From: Prevotella sp. CAG:1092
GTDB taxonomy: Bacteria > Bacteroidota > Bacteroidia > Bacteroidales > Bacteroidaceae
NCBI GenBank assembly: GCA_000436915.1
Contig: HF994161.1
Location: forward strand, 4,433-20,745
Length of the DNA: 16,313 nucleotides
Reading direction: 5' to 3'
Part shown: in pieces, positions 7,277-14,467 of the stretch
Position numbering within the stretch: position 1 is the stretch's first letter
Layout: the number at the start of each line of letters is the position of its first letter
Notes under the pieces: model-generated
What the model was told of the DNA's origin: nothing
Databases searched by the model: none
What the model saw: the letters and a program-made list of their open reading frames with translations, nothing else
Translations under genes and position numbers: made by a program

Positions 7277-7307
7277 CAAAATTAATACTATATTTCTAAA
7301 CTACAAA
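7277..7307 (-). promoter_or_regulatory. Promoter of the rseC-rnf operon
   Basis: On the minus strand TTTG (7307-7304) is followed after 19 bp by TAATTTTG (7284-7277), matching the Bacteroidetes housekeeping promoter (TTTG, 19-21 bp, TAnnTTTG). Transcription should start near 7270, giving a leader of about 50 nt before the RseC-family ATG. Nothing was found in 7308-7397 beyond AT-rich DNA. Confidence 0.75.
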
Positions 7308-7397
7308 TAAATCATCAAAATAATTAAAGAAATATGTAGCTCTGTTAACAATTCTTATCCGTAATCGTTTGCAGAAGCTGGCATTTATTTGGAATCG

Positions 7398-7541
7398 CCC
7401 TTTTACCTTTTTTGCCTTTTTACCCTTTTACCTTTTTAGGATAAGCGACGCAGCCGAGCTGCGACGAACGCAACCACAAACGCACTTCTTACTTTTACCC
7501 TTTTCTTTTTTACTTTTTTACCTTTTTACCCTTTTACCTTT
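7398..7541. repeat. Polypyrimidine CCTTTTTACC arrays flanking a GC-rich hairpin
   Basis: Two blocks (7398-7438 and 7486-7541) are built of a roughly 10-nt unit close to CCTTTTTACC, with one strand nearly all pyrimidine. Between them is a GC-rich stretch with a 6-bp hairpin CGCAGC-CGA-GCTGCG (7449-7463). It lies in the gap between the rnf promoter and the permease terminator and has no convincing gene; an apparent plus-strand reading frame is just translated repeat. Confidence 0.7.
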
Positions 7542-7574
7542 AAAAAAAATAGCAAGCCTGAGATAGACTTGCTA
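7541..7574 (-). terminator. Terminator of the nucleoside-uptake operon
   Basis: TAGCAAG (7550-7556) pairs with CTTGCTA (7568-7574) around an 11-nt loop. On the minus strand the stem is followed by eight T (7549-7542, ATTTTTTTTA). It lies about 50 bases past the permease stop codon. Confidence 0.8.
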
Positions 7575-7621
7575 CTTGGTTTATTCTTAGATTTTAAGAG
7601 TTGTGGGCTTCAACGATGCGC

Positions 7622-8623
7622 TTAGATGAAAATGTATTTCATCACAAAGAGCACAGCGAGGACGCAGAGCGTAGGGTTGAGTTTCTTCCAATTACCGCAA
7701 AGGCTGTTGATAGCCACGTAGGAGATTACACCACAGAGAATACCATCGGAGATGCTATAAGCCAAAGGCATCATGATGATGGTGATGAATGCAGGTATCG
7801 ACTCGGCATAGTCGTTGAGGTTGATGTCCTTGATTGGCGACATCATAAACAAACCTACGATGAGCAACACAAGGGTGGTGGCTGCTGCAGGAATGGAAAG
7901 GAAGACCGGAGCAAAGAACAACGCTATGATGAAGCAAACGGCAGTAGAGAAGGCTGTGAGACCGGTACGTCCGCCCAATGCTACACCCGACGCACTCTCT
8001 ACGTATGTGGTGGTGGTACTTGCACCTATGCATGCGCCAGAAATGGTGGCAATAGCGTCTGCCATAAACGCTTTGTTGAGTCCGGAGATACGACCATCGG
8101 GGCGCATCATGCCAGCCTTGGTACATACGCCAACGAGGGTGCCCATGGTGTCGAACATATCGACAAAGAGGAAGGTGAATACCACTACGAGCATGTCGAA
8201 CGACAGGATGTTGTGGAACTCAAACTGACAGAACAAAGGGCTGATGGAAGGAGGTGTGTCGACAATGCCTGTGAACGAAGTGATGCCCTCGATAAGGATT
8301 GCAGTCAGAGCAAACTGCCACGAGTAGCCCATGGTGAGGCAGACGGTGAATACAAAGAACGCATTGAGACCCATACCTGGAGCGAGTCCGAAAGGCTTCT
8401 TTGCATAGATAGCCATTATCATTGTACCGATAACGGCAGCCAACGCAGTAGAGGTGAACACGGCATTGGTGTCCATGCCCATGCCTGCAAGATTGGCAAA
8501 GATACTTGGGTTTACGGCAAGGATGTAGGCTATGGTGAGGAATGTGGTGACGCCTGCCATTACCTCAGTCTTGATTTTGTGCTTCTGATGGTCGAAGCCA
8601 AAGAGTTTTTCTAATAGTGCCAT
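7622..8623 (-). CDS. NCS2-family nucleobase permease, AzgA type, internally deleted
   Basis: NCS2/AzgA proteins import purine bases (or xanthine/uracil) across the inner membrane by proton symport. The N-terminal part (LEKLFGF, VTTFLTIAYILAVNPS, APGMGLNAFF, MGYSWQFALTAILIEGI to residue 114) and the C-terminal part (from TSFTGIVDTPPS, then DMFDTMGT 155-162, TTTTYVESASG 203-213, ESIPAFI, PLAYSISDGILCG) are strongly family-like. Intact relatives are about 430 residues; this one has 333, because about 100 residues that normally lie between these two parts, including several transmembrane helices, are absent. The join, at about 8281, is in frame. Such a protein probably does not transport. The gene follows the channel gene by 47 bp and shares its promoter. 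An assembly collapse cannot be excluded. Confidence 0.9.
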   Translation of the reverse strand: MALLEKLFGFDHQKHKIKTEVMAGVTTFLTIAYILAVNPSIFANLAGMGMDTNAVFTSTALAAVIGTMIMAIYAKKPFGLAPGMGLNAFFVFTVCLTMGYSWQFALTAILIEGITSFTGIVDTPPSISPLFCQFEFHNILSFDMLVVVFTFLFVDMFDTMGTLVGVCTKAGMMRPDGRISGLNKAFMADAIATISGACIGASTTTTYVESASGVALGGRTGLTAFSTAVCFIIALFFAPVFLSIPAAATTLVLLIVGLFMMSPIKDINLNDYAESIPAFITIIMMPLAYSISDGILCGVISYVAINSLCGNWKKLNPTLCVLAVLFVMKYIFI

Positions 8624-8671
8624 TGTTGTCTATAATTAGAATAGTATTCCTTAGTTAATATGCTGGAAAAA

Positions 8672-9424
8672 CTAAAAATTCCACGTCACACCCAAGCATG
8701 GACGACACTTGAAGCCGTAGGTGGAGCCGAAGTTGTTGGAGAGTTCTATCTCTGTGCCAAGGCTAAGGTTGTCGACACCAATATGCTGACCAACATTGTA
8801 CCACACCTGTGGCTCGGTGATGAATATGGTGCTACGGTCGGCAGCTTCGCCATTCGACTTAAAGCAGGTATGGTCTTCCCACCAGAAGTCGGCAAAGCCA
8901 TTAAACTTCAAACCCTTAATGCCAAAGAGGTCGTTCATAGCCCAAACGGCAGTAAGCTGCATTGGCACGTCGGAAGTTTTCTTTCTGATGGTCTTGTAGA
9001 GGGCTTTTAGGTTGAGGGTGTTCTTATAGTCTTTGCTATGTATGAAATAATCAACACCAAAGAGCCATGCATTGTTGATAGGATAAGAGCGAGTGATTCC
9101 GCCATTATATTCCACCTGCAAAGAGAAATTCTTTAGACCAGACTGCTGCCAAAAGTTCAAACAGCGAGCAATCTTTAAATAAGAACCACCAGGAGCGAGG
9201 TTTGGTCCTTCCTGATGTTGGTCGTAGTTGAAATCGTGGTCGATAAAGAAATAGGTGTTACCCCACTTGTCTTGTTTGAACATCTCGATTGTAAGAGTTT
9301 CGAACTTACGGTCTGAACCAAAGTCGTGGAACAGTTACGCATTAACCTGCGCATGAGCTTTCTGTGAGCAAAATAGCACAGCAAGAAGCATGAATGCCAT
9401 AGTTGCTTTTTGGAAGACTTTCAT
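8672..9424 (-). pseudogene. Tsx/DUF5020-like outer membrane nucleoside channel, broken by ochre stop
   Basis: From the ATG at 9424 the frame encodes a signal peptide (MKVFQKATMAFMLLAVLFCS, then QKAHA) and then meets TAA at 9337-9335 (codon 30). The same frame continues with LFHDFGSDRKFETLTIEM and on to residue 250, ending in VTWNF, a typical beta-barrel C-terminus. The family normally has Q-L-x-x-DFG at this place, so the stop most simply comes from CAA to TAA. The body shows family motifs DKWGNTYFFIDHDF, LQVEYNGG, FADFWWEDH, EPQVWYN and TEIELSNNFG. Re-initiation at the ATG at 9283 would give 203 residues without signal peptide, so export is unlikely. The adjacent purine permease supports a role in nucleoside or base uptake. 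Confidence 0.85.
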
Positions 9425-9479
9425 TGTTGGTTGTTTTGCTTAATATTAATAAATGAAATAATTGGCTTAAAACGAGTTG

Positions 9480-9511
9480 CAAAATTACTACAATATTTTT
9501 AATGCTACAAA
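9480..9511 (-). promoter_or_regulatory. Promoter of the nucleoside-uptake operon
   Basis: On the minus strand TTTG (9511-9508), 20 bp, TAATTTTG (9487-9480). The predicted start near 9473 leaves a leader of about 50 nt before the channel ATG. The promoter still looks intact although both genes behind it are damaged. Confidence 0.75.
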
Positions 9512-9539
9512 GAATCAATGGAAAAACGATATAATACCT

Positions 9540-9676
9540 GAACTTTCGCAAGTTCAGAAGTTAAAGAAGTTAAAGAAGTTAAAGCCAATAGCCTCTTTGT
9601 TGGAGTTTTTCTGCTGGAGTTTTAGCCATAAAACATATGGATTTAACTTCTTTAACTTCTTTCATATGCGAAACTT
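9540..9676. repeat. Fold-back element with GAAGTTAAA tandem units and inverted arms
   Basis: The gap of 334 bp between 9425 and 9758 is mostly this element. Left arm: the hairpin GAACTT-TCGC-AAGTTC (9540-9555) then three perfect GAAGTTAAA units (9557-9583). Right arm: two TTTAACTTC units (9642-9659), then TGCGAAA (9667-9673), the complement of TTTCGCA in the left arm. Arms of about 35 bp pair with few mismatches. The spacer contains TGGAGTTTT twice (9601, 9615). No coding sequence is convincing here. It looks like a REP/MITE-type intergenic repeat. Confidence 0.75.
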
Positions 9677-9706
9677 TAGTAAATACAAAGAAATATCATG
9701 ATTTCT

Positions 9707-9737
9707 TTTGTTATTTCATTAGTTTGCACTATCTTTG
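9707..9737 (+). promoter_or_regulatory. Promoter of the small acidic protein gene
   Basis: TTTG (9707-9710), 19 bp, TATCTTTG (9730-9737), an exact match to the Bacteroidetes consensus. The start would be near 9744, leaving only about 15 nt of leader before the ATG at 9759, with no Shine-Dalgarno. Confidence 0.8.
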
Positions 9738-9758
9738 TAGAATCAAATACAATACCAT

Positions 9759-10199
9759 ATGAAAGCAACAGAACAGACAACACAGCAGATTGAAAGAGCA
9801 ATAAAGAAAATTGTTCAGAAATTTCCTACAGATGAAGAAACTTCTATCCTCACCGATGTTCATCTGCGCGTATCGCAAGACAGCGGAGAGATATTGGCTT
9901 TCGACGACAATGAGCAGGAGATAACTCGCTGTGTGGTAGAACAATGGATAGACAATAAGGACGAGGACTTTTATGATGAGATTACAGGCATATTGCGTAG
10001 CTCTCTGAAGACCCTCCACCCTATCATCGACGCTATGGGCATATTGAAGCCTTTCAGCTTTGTGCTTGAGAATGATGATAAGGAAAGCATTGCCGAACTG
10101 TATGTTGCCGACGACGAAACCATCATCATAGATGGTGAACTAATGGAGGGACTGGATAAAGACCTCGACACTTTCCTCGACAATCTGTTGAAAGAATAA
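9759..10199 (+). CDS. Conserved-looking acidic protein of unknown function
   Basis: I do not recognise the family. The 146-residue product has no signal peptide or membrane helix, so it should be cytoplasmic. It is strongly acidic, with clusters such as DNEQE, DNKDEDFYDE, ENDDKES, DDETIIIDGE and DKDLDTFLDNLLKE at the C-terminus. The first about 25 residues are Lys/Gln-rich and could form a helix; the rest reads as alternating strands and helices. It has its own consensus promoter, an ATG start and normal codon use, and stands alone on the plus strand between two repeat regions with minus-strand genes on both sides. I recall similar small acidic proteins annotated as hypothetical in Prevotella and Bacteroides. 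No function is proposed. Confidence 0.8.
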   Translation: MKATEQTTQQIERAIKKIVQKFPTDEETSILTDVHLRVSQDSGEILAFDDNEQEITRCVVEQWIDNKDEDFYDEITGILRSSLKTLHPIIDAMGILKPFSFVLENDDKESIAELYVADDETIIIDGELMEGLDKDLDTFLDNLLKE

Positions 10200-10445
10200 A
10201 ACACGAACTGCTGATTTTTTTTAGAACACGAATCTTTCAAATCACACGAATGAGCCCTGTGGGCTCTGCTGCTTGCGTTCATTGCTTGATGTTTTAACCA
10301 ATATTCGATTCGAGAGTACGATTCGTGTTCCTTTAAAAAAGTAAAATTTCGTGTTCCTTAAAAATACATGTGATTAGTGGTCTTTCTCAAGCGGCAAGGA
10401 CCAGAGGTCCTAAAATCCGTGTGAGCCGAGAGATCCGTGTGAGCC
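10200..10445. repeat. Cluster of CACGAA / TTCGTG repeats and small hairpins
   Basis: The 285-bp gap holds AACACGAA (10200), GAACACGAATC (10224-10234) and ACACGAAT (10244), then in inverse GATTCGTGTTC (10320-10330, the exact complement of 10224-10234) and TTTCGTGTTCC (10348). It also has two hairpins, GAGCCC-TGT-GGGCTC (10252-10266) and AGGACC-AGA-GGTCCT (10397-10411), and a 13-bp direct repeat ATCCGTGTGAGCC (10415-10427, 10433-10445). No gene is visible. It probably forms a large structured element, which may also end transcripts from both sides. Confidence 0.7.
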
Positions 10446-10484
10446 AAAACAAAAGGCTACTTTTATAAAACAACATAACAGCCG

Positions 10485-11813
10485 TTATAATTCAATATTC
10501 CAACCTAATCCTAATTTAGATAGTACAGACTCTTTTTTTGCAACAAGGAAGTCTATTGCAGGCAGATTGCCATCAGCATCGCGAGCAACAAAGAGACGGG
10601 AAGGGTCTGTAGAAACGAAGTCGGCATCGGAAACGCTGATAGCAGTAGGAGTAAAAGTATTGTTGATTAATGAAGAGCGGGCAGTATCGCATTTTGCAAT
10701 ATGCTGCGCACGTGGATTCCACGACACATTTCCTATTAATATATGGTCGTAGCCAGCAACATCAACATTGATTGCCGTAGACTTTCGGTTTACCATATTA
10801 TAATTATCATGACGATTCATTGCCGAGGTGTTGTATTCCCACTTATTTCCACTAAGATGATGGTTGGAGTAAATGCCATTTGCCTTGTTTTGGTAAGCCA
10901 AACAATGATGCACATAGTGCTGCGGACATTTTTCAGGACATCTTGTAACGTGTGGTTTCATTCCCCATCCTCCTGCTTTAAAGCCGTTGCCATCGCCAGC
11001 ACTAACGAATTCTGTTGTGTTTTTGAAATCGGCTGTTGGACGGAAGCCATTGTACATGGCAATACAATGATCAATCTCTACAGGCGCAAAGCAATGGATT
11101 AGGTCGAAGCCATCGTCGGAGTTGCGCCAAGCACGACAATAGCGGAACACATTGCCAACATCTGTTGTCTGTTGCACATGGCAACCAAAACCATCGACAT
11201 TGCCTCCATAAGCACCCTCAGAAAAGTCATCGTAGTTGTTGTAAGCATCGCAGTTTTGCACCAAGTTGCAGGAGCCTGCAGTTTGATAATAGCCAATAGC
11301 CATATTGTCGTGCATAGCTATATTTTCCACTATGCAATAAGAGCCAAGGCGTGCTGAGATGCATTCAGACTGTGTGTGCCCCTTTATGCGGACAGGAACA
11401 CCAATAACATCAAAGTTGCGCAAATGAAGATAGTCGGCACCCAAATAGAATGCGCCAATGCGATACTTTCCTCCTAACTGCAAAGCTGAAAAGTCAAACA
11501 CGGGACGCTCGCCAGGATAGCCCATGAAGCAAGTACGCTTAGAAGCTGTTCCTGCCTTTTCCAAGGCAAACACGAATGCGTATTTCTTATGAAACTTCAT
11601 CACCTGTTCGTCGGTAATATGATAGATTCCGCCTCTGAAATAGACAGTATCTCCAGACTCCACCTTTTGGTATGCTGCAGGAAGAGAAGCCAATGGAGCC
11701 TCTATTGTTCCATTAGCAGAATCATTACCATTAGGAGAAACAAATATGGTCTTAGCTTGACTGAGCTGTGGCAGCAGCAAGGCTAATCCTAAGATTAAAA
11801 TATTCTTTTTCAT
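10485..11813 (-). CDS. Family 9 polysaccharide lyase (pectate lyase-like), secreted
   Basis: The 442-residue product has a signal peptide ending at SQA (residue 20), then a right-handed parallel beta-helix with many Asn/Asp-rich turns. It matches polysaccharide lyase family 9, which cleaves polygalacturonate by beta-elimination with calcium. The four Asp calcium ligands known from Dickeya Pel9A (D209, D233, D234, D237) appear as Asp207 (NVDGFG) and Asp233, Asp234, Asp237 (NSDDGFD), and the catalytic Lys (K273 there) as Lys279 in GNGFKAGG; the spacing fits. The PL9-like stretch YVHHCLAYQNKANGIYSNHH follows. No SusC/SusD, sulfatase or other CAZyme gene adjoins it, so it does not sit in a normal polysaccharide utilisation locus within this window. 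No clear promoter was found; a hairpin lies upstream. Confidence 0.88.
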   Translation of the reverse strand: MKKNILILGLALLLPQLSQAKTIFVSPNGNDSANGTIEAPLASLPAAYQKVESGDTVYFRGGIYHITDEQVMKFHKKYAFVFALEKAGTASKRTCFMGYPGERPVFDFSALQLGGKYRIGAFYLGADYLHLRNFDVIGVPVRIKGHTQSECISARLGSYCIVENIAMHDNMAIGYYQTAGSCNLVQNCDAYNNYDDFSEGAYGGNVDGFGCHVQQTTDVGNVFRYCRAWRNSDDGFDLIHCFAPVEIDHCIAMYNGFRPTADFKNTTEFVSAGDGNGFKAGGWGMKPHVTRCPEKCPQHYVHHCLAYQNKANGIYSNHHLSGNKWEYNTSAMNRHDNYNMVNRKSTAINVDVAGYDHILIGNVSWNPRAQHIAKCDTARSSLINNTFTPTAISVSDADFVSTDPSRLFVARDADGNLPAIDFLVAKKESVLSKLGLGWNIEL

Positions 11814-11860
11814 TCTGTCCTGTTTAAATTCTACGACAATAAATATGATATTATACCAAC

Positions 11861-11895
11861 GAAGCCACTCTCGTATACACTACGAAAGTGGCTTC
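11861..11895 (-). terminator. Long hairpin after fabI
   Basis: GAAGCCACTCTCGTA (11861-11875) and TACGAAAGTGGCTTC (11881-11895) pair over 15 positions with one mismatch and a 5-nt loop. The hairpin lies 28 bp past the fabI stop. On the minus strand it is followed by GTTGGTATAATAT, so the U-tract is poor, whereas the plus strand has TTTGTTTATAAT. It probably ends fabI transcription or protects its 3' end. Confidence 0.7.
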
Positions 11896-11923
11896 TTTGT
11901 TTATAATCGAAATGTGGGTTTTA

Positions 11924-12781
11924 TTATCCATAGATAACCTTGCCATTTTCATCCTCATAAGGAGCGAGGTCCTTAGAATACTGGTTCATAGCACGAAGGC
12001 TCATACCCATTGATGAGAAACCACCATCGTGGAAGAGGTTCTGCATTGTCACCTTGCGAGTGAAATCGCTGAACATCATCACACAGTAGTTAGCGCAATC
12101 CTCAGCAGTAGCATTGCCAAGAGGAGACATCTTGTTGGCGAAGTCCATAAGGTTGTCCATATCCTTGATGCCCTTACCAGCTGTTGTAGGAGTTGGCGAC
12201 TGAGAGATTGTGTTGACACGAACGTGTTTCTCGCGACCATAGATGTAACCGAAGCTGCGTGCAATGCTCTCGAGCATGCTCTTAGCATCAGCCATATCGT
12301 TGTAGCCGAAGAATGTACGCTGTGAAGCAACATATGTGAGAGCTACTACAGAACCATATTCTGCGATAGCATCCTGCTTCTTAGCAACCTGCAACATCTT
12401 GTGGAAAGAAATAGCAGAGATGTCGAGTGTTTTCTGTAGATAGTTGTAGTCGAGATCGTCGTATGTGCGACGCTTACGAACATTTGGGCTCATACCGATT
12501 GAATGGAGCACAAAGTCGATTTTGCCACCAAGGAGCTCAACAGACTGAGCGAAAACCTTTTCCAAATCTTCTACGCTTGTGGCGTCGGCTGGAATAACTG
12601 GTGCATTAAGCTGCTTGCTCAAACCATCGAGCTCGCCCATACGCAACGCCATTGGAGTGTTGCTAAGTGTAATTGTTGCACCTTCTTCTACTGCCTTCAC
12701 GGCAACTTTCCATGCGATAGACTCTTCGTTCAAAGCACCGAAGATGATACCGCGCTTACCCTTTAATAAATTGTTACTCAT
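11924..12781 (-). CDS. fabI: Enoyl-[acyl-carrier-protein] reductase FabI
   Basis: FabI performs the last reduction of each fatty-acid elongation cycle (trans-2-enoyl-ACP to acyl-ACP with NADH) in the cytoplasm. The start is the ATG at 12781 (MSNNLLKGKRG); the in-frame start 12 codons upstream lies inside the promoter and is not used. Length 285 is normal. The Rossmann-type start GIIFGALNEESIAW (11-24), HSIGMSPN (93-100) and the catalytic set Tyr150 (ALTY), Tyr160 and Lys167 (Y-NDMADA-K) are present. Residues aligned with the triclosan contacts of E. coli FabI are Gly96 (G93), Met163 (M159) and Met208 (F203). It has its own promoter element and a hairpin behind it. Confidence 0.97.
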   Translation of the reverse strand: MSNNLLKGKRGIIFGALNEESIAWKVAVKAVEEGATITLSNTPMALRMGELDGLSKQLNAPVIPADATSVEDLEKVFAQSVELLGGKIDFVLHSIGMSPNVRKRRTYDDLDYNYLQKTLDISAISFHKMLQVAKKQDAIAEYGSVVALTYVASQRTFFGYNDMADAKSMLESIARSFGYIYGREKHVRVNTISQSPTPTTAGKGIKDMDNLMDFANKMSPLGNATAEDCANYCVMMFSDFTRKVTMQNLFHDGGFSSMGMSLRAMNQYSKDLAPYEDENGKVIYG

Positions 12782-12804
12782 AAATAGTTTTATAAATTGC
12801 GGTG

Positions 12805-12812
12805 CAAAATTA
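12805..12812 (-). promoter_or_regulatory. -7 element of the fabI promoter
   Basis: The minus strand reads TAATTTTG, an exact TAnnTTTG match. No good TTTG -33 box is seen at 19-21 bp (TATG at 21 bp is the best). Predicted leader length is about 16 nt. Confidence 0.6.
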
Positions 12813-12928
12813 CACATTTTTGTTTATACTGTGCATAAGATACTGTATAGTTAACTATTTTTAAGCAATAATCAAATATCGATGTTTCTTTACCATATTA
12901 ATAATATATATAGGCTAATAGGAAACAA

Positions 12929-12962
12929 TAAAGCCTATCCCAATGGTATGGAATAGGCTTTA
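12929..12962 (-). terminator. Terminator of the GHL10/DigH-like gene
   Basis: TAAAGCCTAT (12929-12938) pairs with ATAGGCTTTA (12953-12962), with CC/GG extending the stem past a bulge. On the minus strand it is followed by TTGTTTCC, eight bases past the stop codon. Confidence 0.75.
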
Positions 12963-12970
12963 TAGTGTGC

Positions 12971-14458
12971 TTATAGCTTAATCTTTTTCTTCACAGCCTT
13001 GCTCTCGTTCGACATGCGGTCGAGGGCTGTAACTACGTAGGTATACTTTTTCTTGCCATCGTTGTATGGCAACTTAAGGAATGTGTCGGAAGTGATGGCG
13101 ATGATGTGGCTCTCGCTATTGGTATTCACCTTATCGCCTTTATCGAAACGGTAAACAACATATTTGTGAGCCTCATCCTTCCATCCCTTGCCCTTAGGAG
13201 CAGTCCAGAACAAAACCAATCCATCTTCTGTCCATACAGGTTTAAGCTTGCGAGGTTTCTTTGGTGCCTTATCGTCGATGAAAGGCATAAGAGGCTGAAG
13301 GGCAGGATTGCGCCAATATGATGTGCGAAGCAGAGTGCCATAGTTGCCGATATTGTCGACAGCAGCCTTAGCATACCACAAAACTGTGCCTTCCACATTA
13401 TTCATCTGCTTATGCAAAGCATACTTAGCAGGCATCTGATTGATTTTAGGATTCTGCAAATCTGGGAATTTCACGGTGCGCTCTACGTCTTCACCTATAT
13501 ATAATGGTCGCTTGCCAGCATGCTTGTTCCACCATTTTATCAATGTGGCATAGTCGGCTGCAGGGTGTCCAATCTGCCAATAAAGTTGTGGCACACAATA
13601 GTCTATCCATCCATTGTTGACCCATCGCAACACATCGGCATAAAGGTCGTCGTAGTTTTGCAGGCCGTTAGTCTCGGAACCATTCAGCGGGTCGCTCTTC
13701 TTGTTGCGATAAATACCGAATGGCGACACACCAAACTTCACCCACGGCTTAGTTTTGTGGATAGACTTGCCAAGTTGCTCTATGAAGAGGTCAACATTAT
13801 ATCTGCGCCAGTCGCCACGATCCTTGATACCATTATTATATTTAGCATATTCAGCATCGTCGGGAATAATCATTCCAGGAGCTGGGTATGGATAGAAATA
13901 GTCGTCGATGTGCAGACCGTCAATATCATAACGGCTCACGATGTCATCAACCACCTTGCAAATATAGTCTCTATTCTCAGGCATACCAGGATTTAGGATA
14001 TACTGGTTGTCGTATGTGAACACACGCTCAGGATTGGTAATAGCGATATGGTTGCTTGCCAAAGCTGTTGTGCTTTTGGTCTTAGCACGATAAGGGTTTA
14101 TCCATGCGTGGAGTTCCATGCCGCGCTTATGGCATTGGTCAATCATCCATTGCAGCGGGTCCCAATATGGTGAAGGAGCTTTGCCTTGTACGCCTGTAAG
14201 GAAACGACTCCAAGGTTCATACTTGCTTGGATACAGCGCATCACACTCTGCACGCACCTGAAAGATAATAGCATTTACGCCATCTTTCTGCAGTTCGTCG
14301 AGCTGCGATTGCAAAGTCTGCTGCATGGTGGCAGTAGACATGTCTTGGAACTGTCCGTTTACACATTGTATCCACGCTCCACGAAATTCTCGCTTCTGAG
14401 CATAAGCAGATACAAGAACCATAGTAATCATCAATAGAAGTAAGTTCAGTCGTTTCAT
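12971..14458 (-). CDS. GHL10/DigH-like glycoside hydrolase, exported
   Basis: The 495-residue product has a signal peptide ending near AYA (residue 20) and then a GHL10-type TIM barrel (PF02638, formerly DUF187), the family of E. coli DigH/YddW, which cleaves denuded peptidoglycan glycan strands. Recognisable motifs: FRGAWIQ (25-31), QVRAECDALYPSKYEPWS (67-84), HAWINPYR (117-124), and DIDGLHIDDYFYPYP (178-192), whose Asp185-Asp186 are the likely catalytic region. VKFGVSPFGIYR and PQLYWQIGHP follow. Residues about 400-495 look like a fibronectin type III-like beta-sandwich (KPRKLKPVW, YVVYRFDKG, YTYVVTALDR). The signal peptide has no lipobox Cys, unlike DigH, so it should be periplasmic or released. 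Substrate is inferred from the family. Confidence 0.88.
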   Translation of the reverse strand: MKRLNLLLLMITMVLVSAYAQKREFRGAWIQCVNGQFQDMSTATMQQTLQSQLDELQKDGVNAIIFQVRAECDALYPSKYEPWSRFLTGVQGKAPSPYWDPLQWMIDQCHKRGMELHAWINPYRAKTKSTTALASNHIAITNPERVFTYDNQYILNPGMPENRDYICKVVDDIVSRYDIDGLHIDDYFYPYPAPGMIIPDDAEYAKYNNGIKDRGDWRRYNVDLFIEQLGKSIHKTKPWVKFGVSPFGIYRNKKSDPLNGSETNGLQNYDDLYADVLRWVNNGWIDYCVPQLYWQIGHPAADYATLIKWWNKHAGKRPLYIGEDVERTVKFPDLQNPKINQMPAKYALHKQMNNVEGTVLWYAKAAVDNIGNYGTLLRTSYWRNPALQPLMPFIDDKAPKKPRKLKPVWTEDGLVLFWTAPKGKGWKDEAHKYVVYRFDKGDKVNTNSESHIIAITSDTFLKLPYNDGKKKYTYVVTALDRMSNESKAVKKKIKL

Positions 14459-14467
14459 TATTTAAAT

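Noticed and set aside
7369..7566. Plus-strand reading frame in the polypyrimidine region
   Set aside because: The product (FTFFAFLPFYLF...) is just the translated CCTTTTTACC repeats and has no promoter.
7601..8614. Long plus-strand reading frame (337 codons) opposite the permease
   Set aside because: It is Cys/His/Glu-rich with no family resemblance and is the complement of a clear NCS2 membrane protein.
9540..9676. CRISPR array
   Set aside because: The 9-bp units are directly adjacent with no spacers, and no cas genes are near.
12782..12817. Upstream start for FabI (12 extra codons)
   Set aside because: The extra codons overlap the TAATTTTG promoter element, and MSNNLLKGKRG is the usual FabI start.
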